From contig SMSO01000014.1 of the NCBI GenBank assembly GCA_004764695.1, forward strand, positions 6,252,029 through 6,316,028: a stretch of 64,000 nucleotides of DNA. Reading direction: 5' to 3'. This stretch comes from Schizochytrium sp. TIO01 (taxonomy: Eukaryota; Sar; Bigyra; Thraustochytrida; Thraustochytriidae). The notes under the pieces were generated by a model, which saw nothing but the letters and a program-made list of their open reading frames with translations, made no database searches and was not told where the DNA came from. Both the position numbers and the translations under genes were made by a program. This document shows, piece by piece, positions 21,638-34,800 of the stretch; the first letter of the stretch is position 1, and the number at the start of each line of letters is the position of its first letter.

Positions 21638-22726
21638 TGCTGTTATCTATCGTCCTCGATGACCGTGAGTAATCCGGAACTTAATATATGGGAAAGTAAA
21701 TATGACGACGACGACGAGGGGGAAGAAGAAAAAGAACAAGAACATGGGCGAGATCCGCAATTTGATTTGACTTATACAATAGTAGTCAAGTTTAGTAGTC
21801 TTGCAATACAAACTCATGATTATCTGAAGTGACTTTCATGAATATGTTTTCATGCTCTGGTTGCTTACTGGGATGATAGCTTCGAACGCACGTGTTGACC
21901 AAACCAGATGAGCAAATCTTGTGTCAAGGAAAAGCAGAATGTAAAATGCTCTCGAGCGTGTTGGTTCTTTATTTGCTGCACAGTCGCTCAAAAATTCCGC
22001 TGCTGTCGCGAGTGCTTTGAGAAAGCACATTGTGAATATGATGCTAGGCAATGCCGGATCCTGGCAAGTCCACTCTCATCTTCTTCAAGTTTTATCTATT
22101 TATGTATTTATTTATTAAAATAACAGAATAACTTCCTTTTGACGGATTATCGTCGAGACTATTTTATTGATGATTTTCCTTACTGCCTACTTAGCCTCAC
22201 TAATACACGAGAGTAGACGCGCGATAATTGACAAGTCTGGGTTTGTTTGGCCTGAAGCCATGGAGATGCTTGCGGGTAGTAATTGGTCGAGGCCCACAGC
22301 CTACTAAGAAATCATTGGAAGGGAGATAGGAAGCTCGACTCGACGGAAGCTGCTTACTGATCTTTAGGATTGTCTCGAGAAAAGAAACTATATCAATGTG
22401 GGTCAACACCCTCGATTCCAAGCTCCGCAGAACAACTTACAGTATAGTGCAGATTTGAGATTATTCCCATATGTTTGCTTCCATGACCAAGAGATCAGAA
22501 TCAAAGGTAGGAGAGGGAGATATGGTGTGTTTTGATTGATTCTGGCACTACAAAGGTGAGAAATGTGCCTCAAGTGGGAAAATGAGGACTGCTAGGTCAA
22601 TCAAAGACCTATTAATTTTGCAAGAATATGGCCATACTTTTCTGAGTTCCCAGATGGTTTACCCGAGTATCGTAGCTGCAGCAGTGTTCCTGTTTGAGGT
22701 CTTTTGTCATAATTGAGAGCGATTAG

Positions 22727-22747
22727 AAAAAAAAAAAAAAAAAAAAA
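22727..22747. repeat. Poly-A tract
   Basis: Twenty-one consecutive A. Confidence 0.95.
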
Positions 22748-23597
22748 CTCTTCAGTATCATACCAACGAAATTACTTCAATAGTAGATTACTTTAATACA
22801 TTAATATGTTCAACACTAATTTCGAATAGAATGATGATCAACGCACTCATCAGAGTGGTAAACCTTGCAAACGTAGCAACAGTGATGGATTTAGCTTTCT
22901 CAAAAATGTACGGGAGATATCATGATATATTATAACAAGCACATGAATAAAAATTTAGCTTGTGATGCATATTGGACGGTTGCCAACGTCTGCATCGAAT
23001 ATGTTTTTACTTGGCATAGGCCCTTTTTGTAATGCCTTCAATTCCATAGATAGTCTGACGAATAACATCAACTTCGCTTGCTCATTGCTGTTTACAAAAC
23101 GATGAGGTGCTGAACATCATGCACGGATAGCAAACACTGCAGCAAGTGACCTTAACTTGCCCCAAAAGCTAGGTACCTACGTACCTACCTACCTATCAAT
23201 GAGTATCAAGAAGAGCTCTACTATTTTTTTTAAAGATTAGGCCCTGTTCTAAAAAAGGCTCGTGTTCTATATCAAAAATCGCATTGCAATACAAGATTAA
23301 AACGAAATGTGCATATACTCTAAAATACTAGTTTAATATGAAGCAGCAGCGCACTAAAAGAAGAAAGCAATGCCTGCGAAAAACGATGTTGAAAAGGCAC
23401 CAAAGGCGTCTGCAGACTGTGATCTACGTACGCTCTTAAGTCCTTTGGGGGCGCTGCTCCTCGAGCAGTTTCAGGGCGTTCTGTAGTCCCTTCACTCTAG
23501 CTAGCTTGACAGTTTCCTGCGTCGGGGTCCTGCGAGCTTTGCCTCCTAGGACCTTGGCAGGCCGCGAGCAACCAATCAACCAGCCAAACATCTTATC

Positions 23598-26500
23598 ATG
23601 TGGCGCTCAACTTGCTTTAGAAACCTCGCGTCCTCCGCGACGTCCCGTGTGCAGAGCACAAACTCACTTTCCCCTCTAGGAGGTGTTCACAAATCCAAGG
23701 TTCTACAACTGCGTGGCCTGAGCGGTGATGCTTCGAAAGGTGGCAAGAAGAAGGGCAAGAAGAACCAGAAGAACAAAAAGCCTAGTAAATATGAGGCGAC
23801 TGTGAACTTGCCCAAGACAGAATTCCCTATGCGAGCTTCTGCGGGTACTCGCGAACTTGAGAATATTGAGGATCTCACGTCACGGCTATACAACTGGCAA
23901 CGTGAGGCTCGCGAAGGATCGCAGGAGTACATTTTGCACGACGGCCCTCCATACGCCAATGGCGACCTCCACACTGGGCATTTCTTGAACAAGACCCTCA
24001 AAGATATTATCTGCAGATATCACCTCATGACCGGAAAGCGCTTGCATTACATTCCCGGTTGGGACACACATGGACTTCCCATCGAGCTCAAAGCCCTTCA
24101 ACTCGCTGGAGAACAATTTAGGTCATCTCTGGACGCCAAGACCATTCGTGCCAATGCACATAAGTGTGCTCAGAATGCCATTGACAATCAGCGCGCAGGT
24201 ATTATCCGTTGGGGAATCATTGGAGATTGGGAGCGTAAGGACCACGGGTGGTACGCGACCATGGACAAATCCTACGAGGATAAGCAGCTCGAGGTATTTG
24301 GCAAGATGATTGATCGCGGCCTCGTCTTCCGCGGCCTCAAGCCCGTGTTCTGGTCGTACTCTTCAGGAACTGCACTGGCAGAGGCAGAGATCGAGTATAG
24401 TGATAATCACATTAGTCCTTCGTGTTTTGTTGACTTGCCTGTGCGTGAGCTATCGGCAGAGGCCAAGGGTCCACTCACTGATGCTCTTGGTGATCATGTC
24501 AAGGATCTTCAGCTTACCATTTGGACCACAACACCTTGGACATTGCCTTCGAACGTCGCCGTTTCCGTACATGCCGACCTCGAATATGCAGTTCCTTGCT
24601 GACGCACGTGGTCTTTCAAGCGGCCCATTGCGTTTTATTGCCCGTGATATCGTAGACAACGGCCTTGACGCCCTCGAGAAAATGTATCCGGAAGGGTACA
24701 AGATTGTTGCCTCCATTCCCGGTAAGGCTCTTGAAGGTACAACATACTTGTCACCTCTAGCGAGTGACTTCTTTGGGGATGCTGAAGGTGCCCCTCCTCT
24801 TCCTAGGGGTCTCTTTTCTGTCATTTGCGGCAAGCACGTGACCCTGGACGCTGGTACAGGTTTGGTTCACACTGCCCCAATGCACGGCCAAGATGATGCC
24901 ATGGTCTGGCAATCGTACGGTTACAACCTTTTGGATTGTCCCTTGGTCATCGACAGCAAGGGTTGCTTTGATATGAGTGTGGATTCCGCCCGATGGCTGC
25001 CATCTCAGGTTCGAAACAAGCTTGAAGGACTTCACATTCATGAAGGTGGCAATGAAGCGGTACTTGAGCTTCTGGGATCCTTCGACCGGCTCGCTGTACC
25101 AGCGGTCAACTACACTCACAGATATCCGTATGATTGGCGCACGAAGAAACCCATCATCATTATGGCCACGGACCAATGGTTTGTGGATCTCACCACGCTC
25201 AAGCACGCTGCAGGGAAAGCGCTCGAGCCTGTAGATCTCGTACCGGCATCGAGTCGACCTCGGTTATCCTCAATGCTCGAGGGCAGAGACCAATGGTGCA
25301 TCTCCAGACAGCGATACTGGGGAGTGCCGATCCCAGCTCTCTTCCCTATGGAGAGCTCAAATGGAGAACCTTGGCTTGATGACGATGTTGTCAAAGCTTC
25401 TCGAGAATTCATCGGCGAAAATGGATCTGATTGGTGGTTCTCGGCGGAAGATGTTGAAGAAAAGGTCGCAGCTCGTGCGAATGAACTTCGCGCTGAGAAG
25501 GGTCTCCCGGCAGTGTCAGGACCCTGGATTCGTGGCACCGATACGCTTGATGTGTGGTTTGATAGTGGATGCTCTTGGAATGCAGTGCTGCCACCTGGTA
25601 CACAAGCAGATGTTTACCTCGAGGGATCAGATCAGCACCGTGGGTGGTTCCAATCCAGTCTTTTGACGCGTGTCGCTGCGACCCCGGAGGGAGAATCACC
25701 TGTGGCGCCTTTCAAGCACATTGTGACACACGGATTCATTCTGGATGATCAAGGCCGTAAGATGTCAAAGTCCTTGGGTAACACCATTGAGCCTGGACTC
25801 GTTATTTCAGGAGGCAAGGATCAGAAGAAGGACCCCCCTTACGGTGCTGATGTGCTTCGATTCTGGGTTGCTTCAGGCAACTATGTAGATGACGTAGCTA
25901 TCAGCCCGGACCTTATTAAGGAGAGCAGTGACTCACTTCGCCGGGTTCGCAATGTGATGCGCTTCTTGCTTGGAAACCTGTATGACTTTGATCCGAAAAC
26001 GCACAGCCTGGAGACTTTTGCAGACTCAGACCTGGAGCCTCTGGATCGCTACATCCTGGACCGTACTAGTCGCTTTGTGGAAGCCAGCCGCACTGGTTAT
26101 GAGGAATTTAAGTTTCGCTCCGTCTTTTCAGAGCTTGTTCGTTTTACAAACTCTGAGGTTTCTGCACTCTACGGCGCAAGCATCAAAGATAGACTTTACA
26201 ATGATGCCGCAGATGCCACAACACGCAGAGTGTGCCAGAGCGTCTCTTGGGAGATTCTACAAGCCCTCACTCTCGTGTCCGCGCCGATCACAGCATTCAC
26301 TTCTCAGGACCTTTACAAGTTTGCTGTGCAAGAAGTTGGTCCTTTCCGCGGCAGCCCAGAGAACACCTTTGCTGTTCACCAGGTCCCATTCCCTTCACCG
26401 CCCACATCGTGGCAGCTTGATGAAGCCCAGCAGGCTACTTTCGAAAAGGTTCTTCTCTTGCGTCAGCAAGTCAATCGTTCTTTGGATGCTCTACGCTCTG

Positions 26501-26814
26501 CGCAGACTATCCGCTCCTCAGAAGAGGCAGAGTTGGTAGTTAAGTTGAAAGACGCGAACTCTGACCTTCAGGCTATGGCCTCGACTTTGGAGAGCATGCT
26601 TCTGCTTGCCCACTGTGATGTCAGTGTTTTAGATAGTACGTCTGCAACTTCGGAGCTTGAGCAGCTTGAAAGCATTCCTGTTCCTGAGGAGCTCCAAGAA
26701 ATTGCAGAGATGTACTTATACCGTACCTGTGGTGTTCGCTGTGAGCGCTGCCGCCGGCATACCGCGCCTGCTGAAGATCAACTCTGTACTCGATGCGAGA
26801 GTGTTCTTACCTAA
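23598..26814 (+). CDS. Isoleucyl-tRNA synthetase, organelle type, with an apparent frameshift
   Basis: A class I synthetase that charges tRNA-Ile, here with a Ser/Arg-rich N-terminus (residues 1-45) and a Lys-rich linker suggesting import into mitochondria. The HIGH motif appears as H125-T-G-H in PYANGDLHTGHFLNK. WDTHGLPIE, TTTPWTLPSN (editing domain) and KMSKS (in DDQGRKMSKSLGN) follow. The C-terminus ends with a Cys4 zinc motif (CERC...CTRC) typical of bacterial and mitochondrial IleRS. The gene is read in two frames. Frame one runs from the ATG at 23598 and stops at 24600-24602 just after DLEYAVP; the second frame takes over at about 24590 and runs to TAA at 26812-26814. The joined length is about 1070 residues, normal for the family. 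One extra C in the CC pair near 24590 would explain the shift. Family call is certain; the shift may be a sequencing error. Confidence 0.92.
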
Positions 26815-27289
26815 TGAATGGGCTATTCCGGTCTCGTGCTTACTTGAGAAAGACCAGCAGTGCATAGTTCAACGTTCACCCTTAGCTACACATACGTTAG
26901 GTTGACTCTTCGGTTTAGGAGAATCGGCCTTTGCCTATACTCGTTGAAAGGCTTCGTTATAAATATATCTAGGTGCGATTTCTTGTCGCGCATGAAATAG
27001 AACGCTCAGCAACAAGAAAAGACTAGTGATATTCCCTTATTATTGATTTCCTGTTTTCTACAATTGCAGAATATTTATTCATTGAAAACGCAATGCAGTC
27101 AGCTCAGCTCGGTTGCAGCCCATGCCGAGAATAAAAATGCCAATCTGAGAACAGTATTGATGAAAACAACGATAAGACAAATAAAAAGAAAAAAGAAATA
27201 TTGAGTTATATGTGTAATGTGTGTGTGATGTATACGACGGGTAAAGAATTTTATCTCTTCCAAACACAGAGATTTGCAAGGTAAGCACT
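26815..27289. other. Intergenic, convergent gene ends
   Basis: 3' flanks of IleRS (+) and the PLP enzyme (-); AT-rich, no ORF supported. Confidence 0.6.
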
Positions 27290-28663
27290 TCAGATGGCAG
27301 ACAGAGCTTGAGCAAAGTCCTCGATAATGTCTACAGAGGCCTCCAAGCCAGTGGAGACACGAATCAGAGTCTTGTTGGTCTTCGAGTCCGGGCCTTCAAT
27401 ACTGGCACGGTGCTCAATGAGGGTCTCAGTCCCGCCAAGACTGGTGCCGCGCTTGGCAAGTTTGGTGCTGGCAACAACCTTGATTGCATCTTGCTCCGAG
27501 CCATCAATGAGAAAAGAGAGCATTCCGCCAAAAAGGTCTCCGACCTGACTTTTAGCAATTTCATGCCCCGGGTGCGATTCGAGACCAGCGTAGTTCACTA
27601 CAGCCACCTTCGGATGGGAGTGGAGGAACTGAGCGAGTGCTAGTGCATTGCGGGAATGAACAGCCATACGAACGGCAAGAGTCCGCATGCCACGGAGTGT
27701 AAGCCAGCAGTCGAAAGGAGCAGGTACAGCTCCACAGTAGTGTTGGACATCTCGGACATCAGAGAAGACTTCACGAGCCAAAGAAGTGCTGCCGCCAATA
27801 ATAGCCCCACCGATAAGATCCGAGTGGCCTCCAAGGTACTTTGTAGTGCTGTGCAGAACGAGGTCGCATCCAAGCTCAAGTGGTCTGCACACCGCCGGTG
27901 AGAACCAAGTGGCATCCACTAGAACCGCAACGTTGTACTCGTGGGCAATCTCGCAAGCTTTGCGAATGTCGGTGATCTTCAAGTTTGGGTTGCTTGGAGT
28001 CTCGAGCCATAGTAGTGCGCGACTGTTCTTGGCCTTTACAATCTCAGCGGCCTCTTTAACGGCCTTAGAAACTTGTTCCAAATCAGAGGCGTCGATGGTT
28101 GTCAAGCCAAGTCCCCAAGGCTTGAAGACTGAGGTCACCATTTGCCGGTTCCCGTAGTATACATCATCAGGAAGAATCACATGACCTTCAGGCATAGTTT
28201 GTAGAACGGCGGCAGCAGCAGCACTTCCGCTTGCAAATGCAGCGGCTTGATCGCCATTTTCAGCTGCTGCGAGAGCATCCTCAAGACGGCATCTCGTCGG
28301 GTTGCGTTCACGGGAATAAGAAAAGCCTCGAGGGTACGAGAGATCGGGGTTGCGTTCAAAGGTACTCGCGAAGTGGATGGGCGGTGTCAAAGCACCCGTG
28401 GCAGGATCGGGCTCACAACCGGCCTGAGCCAGAATTGTTTGCGCAAGAACGGCCTGCCCGAGGTGGTGTTGGCCCTTGAGGTTCGCCTTGGAGTCGAGGA
28501 AATTTTGTGCATCTTTGCGTCCTGAGCATGAGGATTTGCCAAAGATCATACGCTTGAGAGAGCGGAGAACAATCTTGAGAGCGGTCTGGACACCCTTGAG
28601 GGCGAGCAGAATCACGAGGAAACGCAGCACCGGCCGCAACTCGGACTTCATGAGGGACAGCAT
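27290..28663 (-). CDS. Cystathionine gamma-synthase/gamma-lyase-like PLP enzyme with N-terminal hydrophobic anchor
   Basis: A 457-residue Cys/Met-metabolism PLP-dependent enzyme of the trans-sulfuration family. Residues about 10-36 are hydrophobic with Arg/Lys flanks, a possible membrane anchor or organelle-targeting signal. The fold is complete: YSRERNPTR (116-124, phosphate-binding Tyr and Arg of the partner subunit), ASGSAAA (144-150), DDVYYGNRQM (166-175), ETPSNP (221-226), D250 for the pyridine nitrogen, and the PLP lysine K275 in HSTTKYLGGH. The usual VDNTFATP motif reads VDATWFSP, replacing the Asn. SLGGTETL and the late RVSTGLE segment are present. Synthase, lyase or O-acetylhomoserine sulfhydrylase activity cannot be separated by eye; synthase-like is my preference. 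Single exon, ATG at 28661-28663. Confidence 0.88.
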   Translation of the reverse strand: MLSLMKSELRPVLRFLVILLALKGVQTALKIVLRSLKRMIFGKSSCSGRKDAQNFLDSKANLKGQHHLGQAVLAQTILAQAGCEPDPATGALTPPIHFASTFERNPDLSYPRGFSYSRERNPTRCRLEDALAAAENGDQAAAFASGSAAAAAVLQTMPEGHVILPDDVYYGNRQMVTSVFKPWGLGLTTIDASDLEQVSKAVKEAAEIVKAKNSRALLWLETPSNPNLKITDIRKACEIAHEYNVAVLVDATWFSPAVCRPLELGCDLVLHSTTKYLGGHSDLIGGAIIGGSTSLAREVFSDVRDVQHYCGAVPAPFDCWLTLRGMRTLAVRMAVHSRNALALAQFLHSHPKVAVVNYAGLESHPGHEIAKSQVGDLFGGMLSFLIDGSEQDAIKVVASTKLAKRGTSLGGTETLIEHRASIEGPDSKTNKTLIRVSTGLEASVDIIEDFAQALSAI

Positions 28664-31600
28664 GGTGTTGCTCTGCAGTGACGCTGGGCAAGAGACCAGT
28701 GTATTGCACGTTTCTCACGCGCAGGAGCAATATGTAAGCGGAGCCTGAGAGTCAAGGAAGCGTGCCTCGCAAACGACGCCCTCAAGTCGATGCGGATCTG
28801 CTTCAGACAAAGGTGCTGCATTACATGACTTTCCTTCTTATTATCCATGCACAGTAGGTAGGTACTACCTACTATGGAGATAAGTATCACAAAAATATTC
28901 TTTCGTCCGGACTCTTCTCTGATCATACTGACCATGATTGTAAAGTAGGAAACAACAACTTTCTTCAATCAGCTTTTCTAGATTCGTTCATTACTTCGGC
29001 AACCATTGTCTCGATCGGCCAAAGTATCTGTTTAAGCACCCAAAAGTCGCCGTTGAAGATGCTCTGCAAATTGAGCCCGGTATCAGCATTTTGGCCTTTT
29101 CTGAAGATCCTCGACGAAGCGTTCTCTAAAAACTTGGGTCAGGAAAGTAAAGTCGAGCGACTTGAAGGTGCGCAAACTGCTTGCGGAATGCGGGTTGCTC
29201 GAAGAGTGGCTGAGGATTCTGGACAAAGTAAGCCCCATCCAACAAGAAGTTCATTTGCGAGTTTGTTGGACCCAACCAATGCAATGGAGGCCTCGAGTAT
29301 CTGCAAAGTATCGCAGATAAATTCCAAGGTCAATTGACACGAGCAAAGAAGCCAAAATGATGAATCCGCGTGTGTGTTTGATCATAAACAATGTTTTTTT
29401 AATTAAACATGAGAATTTTTTGTTTTGTTTTTTAAGTGCGGTACGTACATAGTTAGCTGGTAGTAATAACATTTTGATGACTGTTATTTTTTTCAGTATG
29501 ACATATCATTCATTAGAAGGTCCTCAAGCCAACGCCAGAGCATCCATCGCCAAATAGCTGTTGCAACGACTGTGGCAACGAGGCACTGAGTGTTTAGCAA
29601 ACTGTGTTGCACTCAGATCGACGAAGCACAATGGTTTATTAGATAGTTTGGTTTTCTATTTCACTAAAAAGGAAATAAAAATAGAACGAGTGCACAGATT
29701 TGTGATCAAATTTGTAGCAGGAGAACCTCAGTTCAACCAACAGCTCATCCAGTGCGAATGTTTATGTTGTAGAGCAGCTATGATATATGGTTTCTACCGG
29801 GACTACCTAGGAGAGGACAACCCAATCAGAATAAACAGGAGACTCCTACGAATAGGAGATCTCCAAGTTGTCTCGGCGTTTAGGGTGTCTCCCTCTCTGG
29901 TGATAAAACTCTAGAGGTATATAGGGATGGATTTCGCCATGAGGCTCCATCCAACCTTTGTCGTTACCTTTGTCATCAGCTAGAAGCTACTCCTGTAAAT
30001 TCTTCACTTTGGTGAAAAGTCCAATCCAAAGTATACCCTTATTAGACATTGTGAAAGAAAGTCCTTCTAGATGGAGACCCCAGGGTCTCTGGTTTACAGA
30101 TTGAAAGGTAAGCGGATTGTAGAAAATGAAGAATGACGAGTGTCTGCAGTCACTACAGCAGCTCGTGCGTTGGGGAATTGAAAACAAAAAAAGGTGCATG
30201 TGCTTGTCATGTTTTCATTATTTTGTGAATAGACTCTATTGATGCTTACTTTATGGTCCATCTTGGAGTGTAAGTAGCCAAAAAAGCAGAGTCCCAATCC
30301 ATCTTATAGATGTACGTAGTCGGACAACCGGATGGCCGCTCATCTCAGGACCTTTGGAGAACATCCTCGAGAGGCATAGCAAAATTTTCCACGAGACTAA
30401 TAAATAATCCAGCTTTGTGTCTTTCATTGGTGTTGTGGTTGTACAAAGCTACGGACACACAAAATTAAAGTTCGATACAAAATGTATTGTAGCGCAAATT
30501 TTAAAAGGATTCGTTGTATCAACCTCTGTTCAAGTAGCAAAATCAAGCTTCACTTAATTACGTTCAGAGTATTTAATTGCTCAAGTTGAACCCAGCGCTA
30601 AGAAGCAGAAGCCGCTGAGAATGTCAGCAGCATATCATTTGAGGTCAAAACATTTCCACGCACAGGTTAGCGACTTGCGACAGAAAGACAGAGATCGGGA
30701 AAAATTGTTTTCGTAGTTGCAAACGAGATGATATAATAGTTGGTGTTCTGGCAACGAACTACTGTCAAGCTTGCCTAGAAAAAAATCAACTCTCCAACCT
30801 TATCATTCGAAACCGAACAACTGCATTCGATCGTATACTCAAGCTTGACTTAGTAAACAACACCTTAATTACACTGGACTTTTAGTAATTCATTTCTTGC
30901 GGCGGAATAATTTGGAGAAAAGAGGCTCGCTGCTGAACGCTTCTTTTTGCTCTAATATCTCTGACATGTAATTCACGCCTTGCTCTAATCTTTTCCCGTA
31001 GCTCTGACATCATTTGCAATCTTTACACGATGCCCTGCCTAGTTAAAAAGAAAGATTCTAGCTCTATACCATACAATAGGGCACGCACGGCTCCTCTCGG
31101 AATTCTTATGCAAAAACTCATTTCCAGACCATGGTTTGACCTCCAAACCTCATAGTCTCTCTCGGCTTGGAGTTTGTTTATTCACGCTGACAGTCTCTGC
31201 AGCGCTCCTTCAAGTTGTCCATGATCCACTTTCAAGGATAAGTGAACTTTGGCTGAAACGAGGTCAACTTACCACGCCCCCACACAAGAATTAAAAGAGA
31301 TGGACCCCAAAGCAATCTTACTTAACCACTAAGCCATGAATCTATTACTTAGGCTTCTCTACACACTGGCGTGGAGTCATACTAGAGGAGTCAAGTTTTA
31401 CATTCTAGAACGAGCGTCATTCGTAGTCATGGAGATCAACAAATCTACACTCTACAACGATAGCTATTTGTCTTTCTCGGCTTTTCTTCTTCAGAAGTTG
31501 ACGAAAGGTACAATATAATTGTACCTTTTTGGAACTCTGGTGTAAGCGCGGAGATAGCCAGTAAAACGTCAAACGTGACCAAACGAATTCGGAGCCTTTC

Positions 31601-31853
31601 GTTATTGGTATGGCAACTCCAGGGTCGACCCCGGGAATCTGCTACAGAAGGGGAGCAAATTGGGTCAACTTTTCTCCTCCTTTTCTTCTGCTGGTTATGA
31701 TGACCCCTTTATGGAAGTGGCTAATTTTCACAATAGCTTTAAATTAAATCTAAAGGGATGGTTGGTGATGGACTTCATGGTTTGGCAAAGACAAACCCGT
31801 AACCTGAGAAAGCCAGACAAAGCACCATCGCTTCACATTAAGGAAAGGTAGTC
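28664..31853. other. Intergenic, 3.2 kb, possible decayed sequence
   Basis: No intact gene. At 29040-29330 three frames give short protein-like stretches broken by stops, which could be a decayed coding sequence. A perfect hairpin with 11-base arms lies at 31504-31528. The ORF at 29561-29914 (117 residues, +) has no recognised feature. Confidence 0.4.
31504..31528. repeat. Perfect short hairpin followed by T run
   Basis: Arms 31504-31514 and 31518-31528 are exact reverse complements of 11 bases with a 3-base loop, and T follows at 31529-31530. Confidence 0.9.
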
Positions 31854-34800
31854 ATGGAGACTTCAATGTTCGTGGCCAATACTTCAACAAGGACTGATTT
31901 TAAAGATCAAGATGCAGCGACACGGCTCTTGTACGAAACAACTCGACTCTTGAAGAACTCGCAGACATGCTCAGAAAGGGCAAGCAAAATATGCGACGCT
32001 TTGTACAATCTTTTGGAATATCTTCGAGATGAAAAAAAAGCAAGCTCGCATATGGCTATGATTGAAATGAACTTGCAAAAGATCTTTGAGAGTTTAAGCA
32101 CGTGCTTTGAGTCTTTTCGAGCATATGCTTCTGTCGTGCCAGGGACCAAGGATGATAAAACTGTGGAATTGGTTCTCCAAAGTGCAGAATATTATCTCAA
32201 AGCAATTGGCACTCACATTCATGTTGACTTAATGACCTCAGTAGCGGCCAATACACAAATCAAGGAAAGCACCGAACAGAAGCAACCTGAATTTGTTGCA
32301 GCCTCGCCTTGTTCTGATCTCCCCCTCGACCATTATGGAAATAACCAAACTCACCCTTTGATCTCATCTCCAGATGGTATTGGGTCTTTAATCGAGAATC
32401 TCCTTGACTATCAAAATCAACCACAAAATGTAGTAAACACACTGAAGGCCCTGAATCACAATCTTGAGAAGGAAGCCGCTGATTGTAATAGCGATTGCTT
32501 AAGACGGAAGGCCTGCAAAAGCGGATTATTTGCAGCTATAGTGAACTTGCTTTCTCATGAGGCCGAGGATAATCAAGTTCTTGCGGAGTCTCTCGCTGCG
32601 CTTAGTTTGACTCTTTCTGGGGACATCCCTCTCAAAGAAAGAGATTCAGCGTTAAAGAATTATAATTTGGGTGCACTGGTCGTGCACCTAATGCGGTCCA
32701 AGAAGAGTAATGCCATCCTACAGGTGTTGACCTGTAAGTCTATTCAAAGTCTTTGCTTTAAGAGTGATCACAACTGCAAGCTCTTTGGCCAGGAGCTCGA
32801 TACATGCTTTGAAATTATTACGACAATGAAAATGCACCGCAACGTTGCAGGTGTACAGCGCCAAGCATTGGGAGCTCTCAACTGCCTCGCCCAAAACAAG
32901 ATTGTTTGTGCCAATATGGGACAAGACGTCGATGTTACATGTGAGGTTGTTGAAATAATGCGCTTTCACAATACAAATCTTGCAATCCAGGAAATAGGAT
33001 GCGAAGTATTGCTCAGTCTCACTGCGGACAGCCATAACTGCGAAACCCTAGGGCAAAACCCAAATGTTGTATCTAGTATTCTTGAGGCTATGAACATTCA
33101 TCGCCTACATGCAGAACTACAGATAGTAGCATGTGCTGCACTGCACAACCTTGCGGTGAATGACTCGACTCATGCGTTTTCAAGTCAACAAGTAAATGTA
33201 TGTGCTGAGATTCTTGCGAGTATGTGTACTCATCGTTCTAATGCAAAGGTACAAAAAGCTGCCTGCAGAGCTTTCAAGAACTTTACGATGGAGGATCAAA
33301 ACAAGCAAACTTCAGAACAACTTCTTAGTGTAGTTGCTGAAATCCTTACTACAATGTTTGCTCATCAAAGCAATGCAGAGGTCCAACAGGCCGCTTGTGA
33401 AGCCCTTTGGCATTTAACTAGAAGCGACTTTATCAAAGAAGTGCTGGGCCAAGAATTAAATGTTGGAAATGCAGTCATTGCTACAATGCGAGTGCACAAG
33501 ACAGTAGCTGAAGTACAAGTTGCAGCATGTGGAGTCCTGCTGAATCTTGCAACAAATAGTCGCAATAGAGAAATTCTTGGCCAAGAGCTCATGGTTGGCA
33601 ATGAGATTGTGGCTGCAATGCGTACCCACAAAGCAAATGCAGCAGTACAGCTCCATGCGTGCGGGGTGCTCTGGAATCTTGCAGTAGATGATCGCAACAA
33701 AGAAATACTTGGAAAAGAGCTGTACGTTACTGGCAAGAAAATTGCAACTGCCATGCGTGTACACCGTGCAAATGCTGACATTCAAGAATATGCTTGCAAA
33801 GCATTATGGAAACTCGCAGAAAACTCTCGCAACAAAGAAATCTTAGGACAATGTCTAGAAATCACCCCAGAAATTGTTGCTGCTATGAGGAAGCATCGGG
33901 GCATTGCAGCAGTTCAACAAGCTGCATGTCAAGCATTAGATAATCTTGCAACAGACAATCGAAATCAAGAGATTCTAGGGCAAAACTCAAAGTTAACTGG
34001 CGAGATTGTCGCCGCAATGCAAACACATGCAAGGAATGCAAATGTACAAAAATACGCATGCCGGGTACTCCGTAATCTTGCTGTAAACCATCAAAACAAG
34101 GAGGTACTAGGCCAGCAACTATACGTGATTGGCAAAAAGATCATTCTTGCGATGCGTGCGCACCAAGAGAACGCAGGAGTACAAGAGCACGCATGTAAAG
34201 CATTATGTATTTTTGCAGTTAGCCCACTTAATTGCGAAATCCTGGGGCAAGAGTTAAATGCTGGGGTTGAGCTCCTTGCGGCCATGAGCTTGCACAAGAG
34301 GCATGTCTCCGTGCAAGAATATGCTTGCAAAGCGTTGGGTGCTCTTGCGCTCAATGAACGCTATTGTGGAGTTCTCGGTGAAGAGCTAGATGCTGACAGA
34401 GAAATTCTTTCTGTAATGAATCTACATCTACATACAGCAAATGTTCAGCAGGCAGCATGCAAAGCTCTCGCAAAGCTCGCAAGGAACAGTCGTAATTGCT
34501 GGAAGCTTGGTCAAAACCTTCATGTAAGAGGAGTAATTCTTGCATCTATGCGCGCACATCAGAGCGACCCATCGGTACAACAGTCGGCATGCAAAGCCTT
34601 AGAGTCACTCGCAGTAAGTGATCGCAATTGTGCCTTCCTAGAACAGGAGCTGCATGTCGGTGACATTGTTAGCGCCATGCGATTACATCGAGAAAATGCT
34701 AAAGTACAGCAAGCAGCTTGTGGTGCTTTGTGGAATCTTGCTTCAAGAGGTAACTTCGATAACGAAGTCTTAATGAAAGAGTTCGATATTGGTGTTGAGG

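Larger units (their letters stand above)
21118..23597. other. Intergenic
   Basis: About 2.5 kb. Two short overlapping opposite ORFs with one hydrophobic segment each lie at 21281-21508 (+) and 21452-21637 (-); neither is recognised. A 21-base poly-A run lies at 22727-22747. Nothing else is supportable. Confidence 0.5.
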
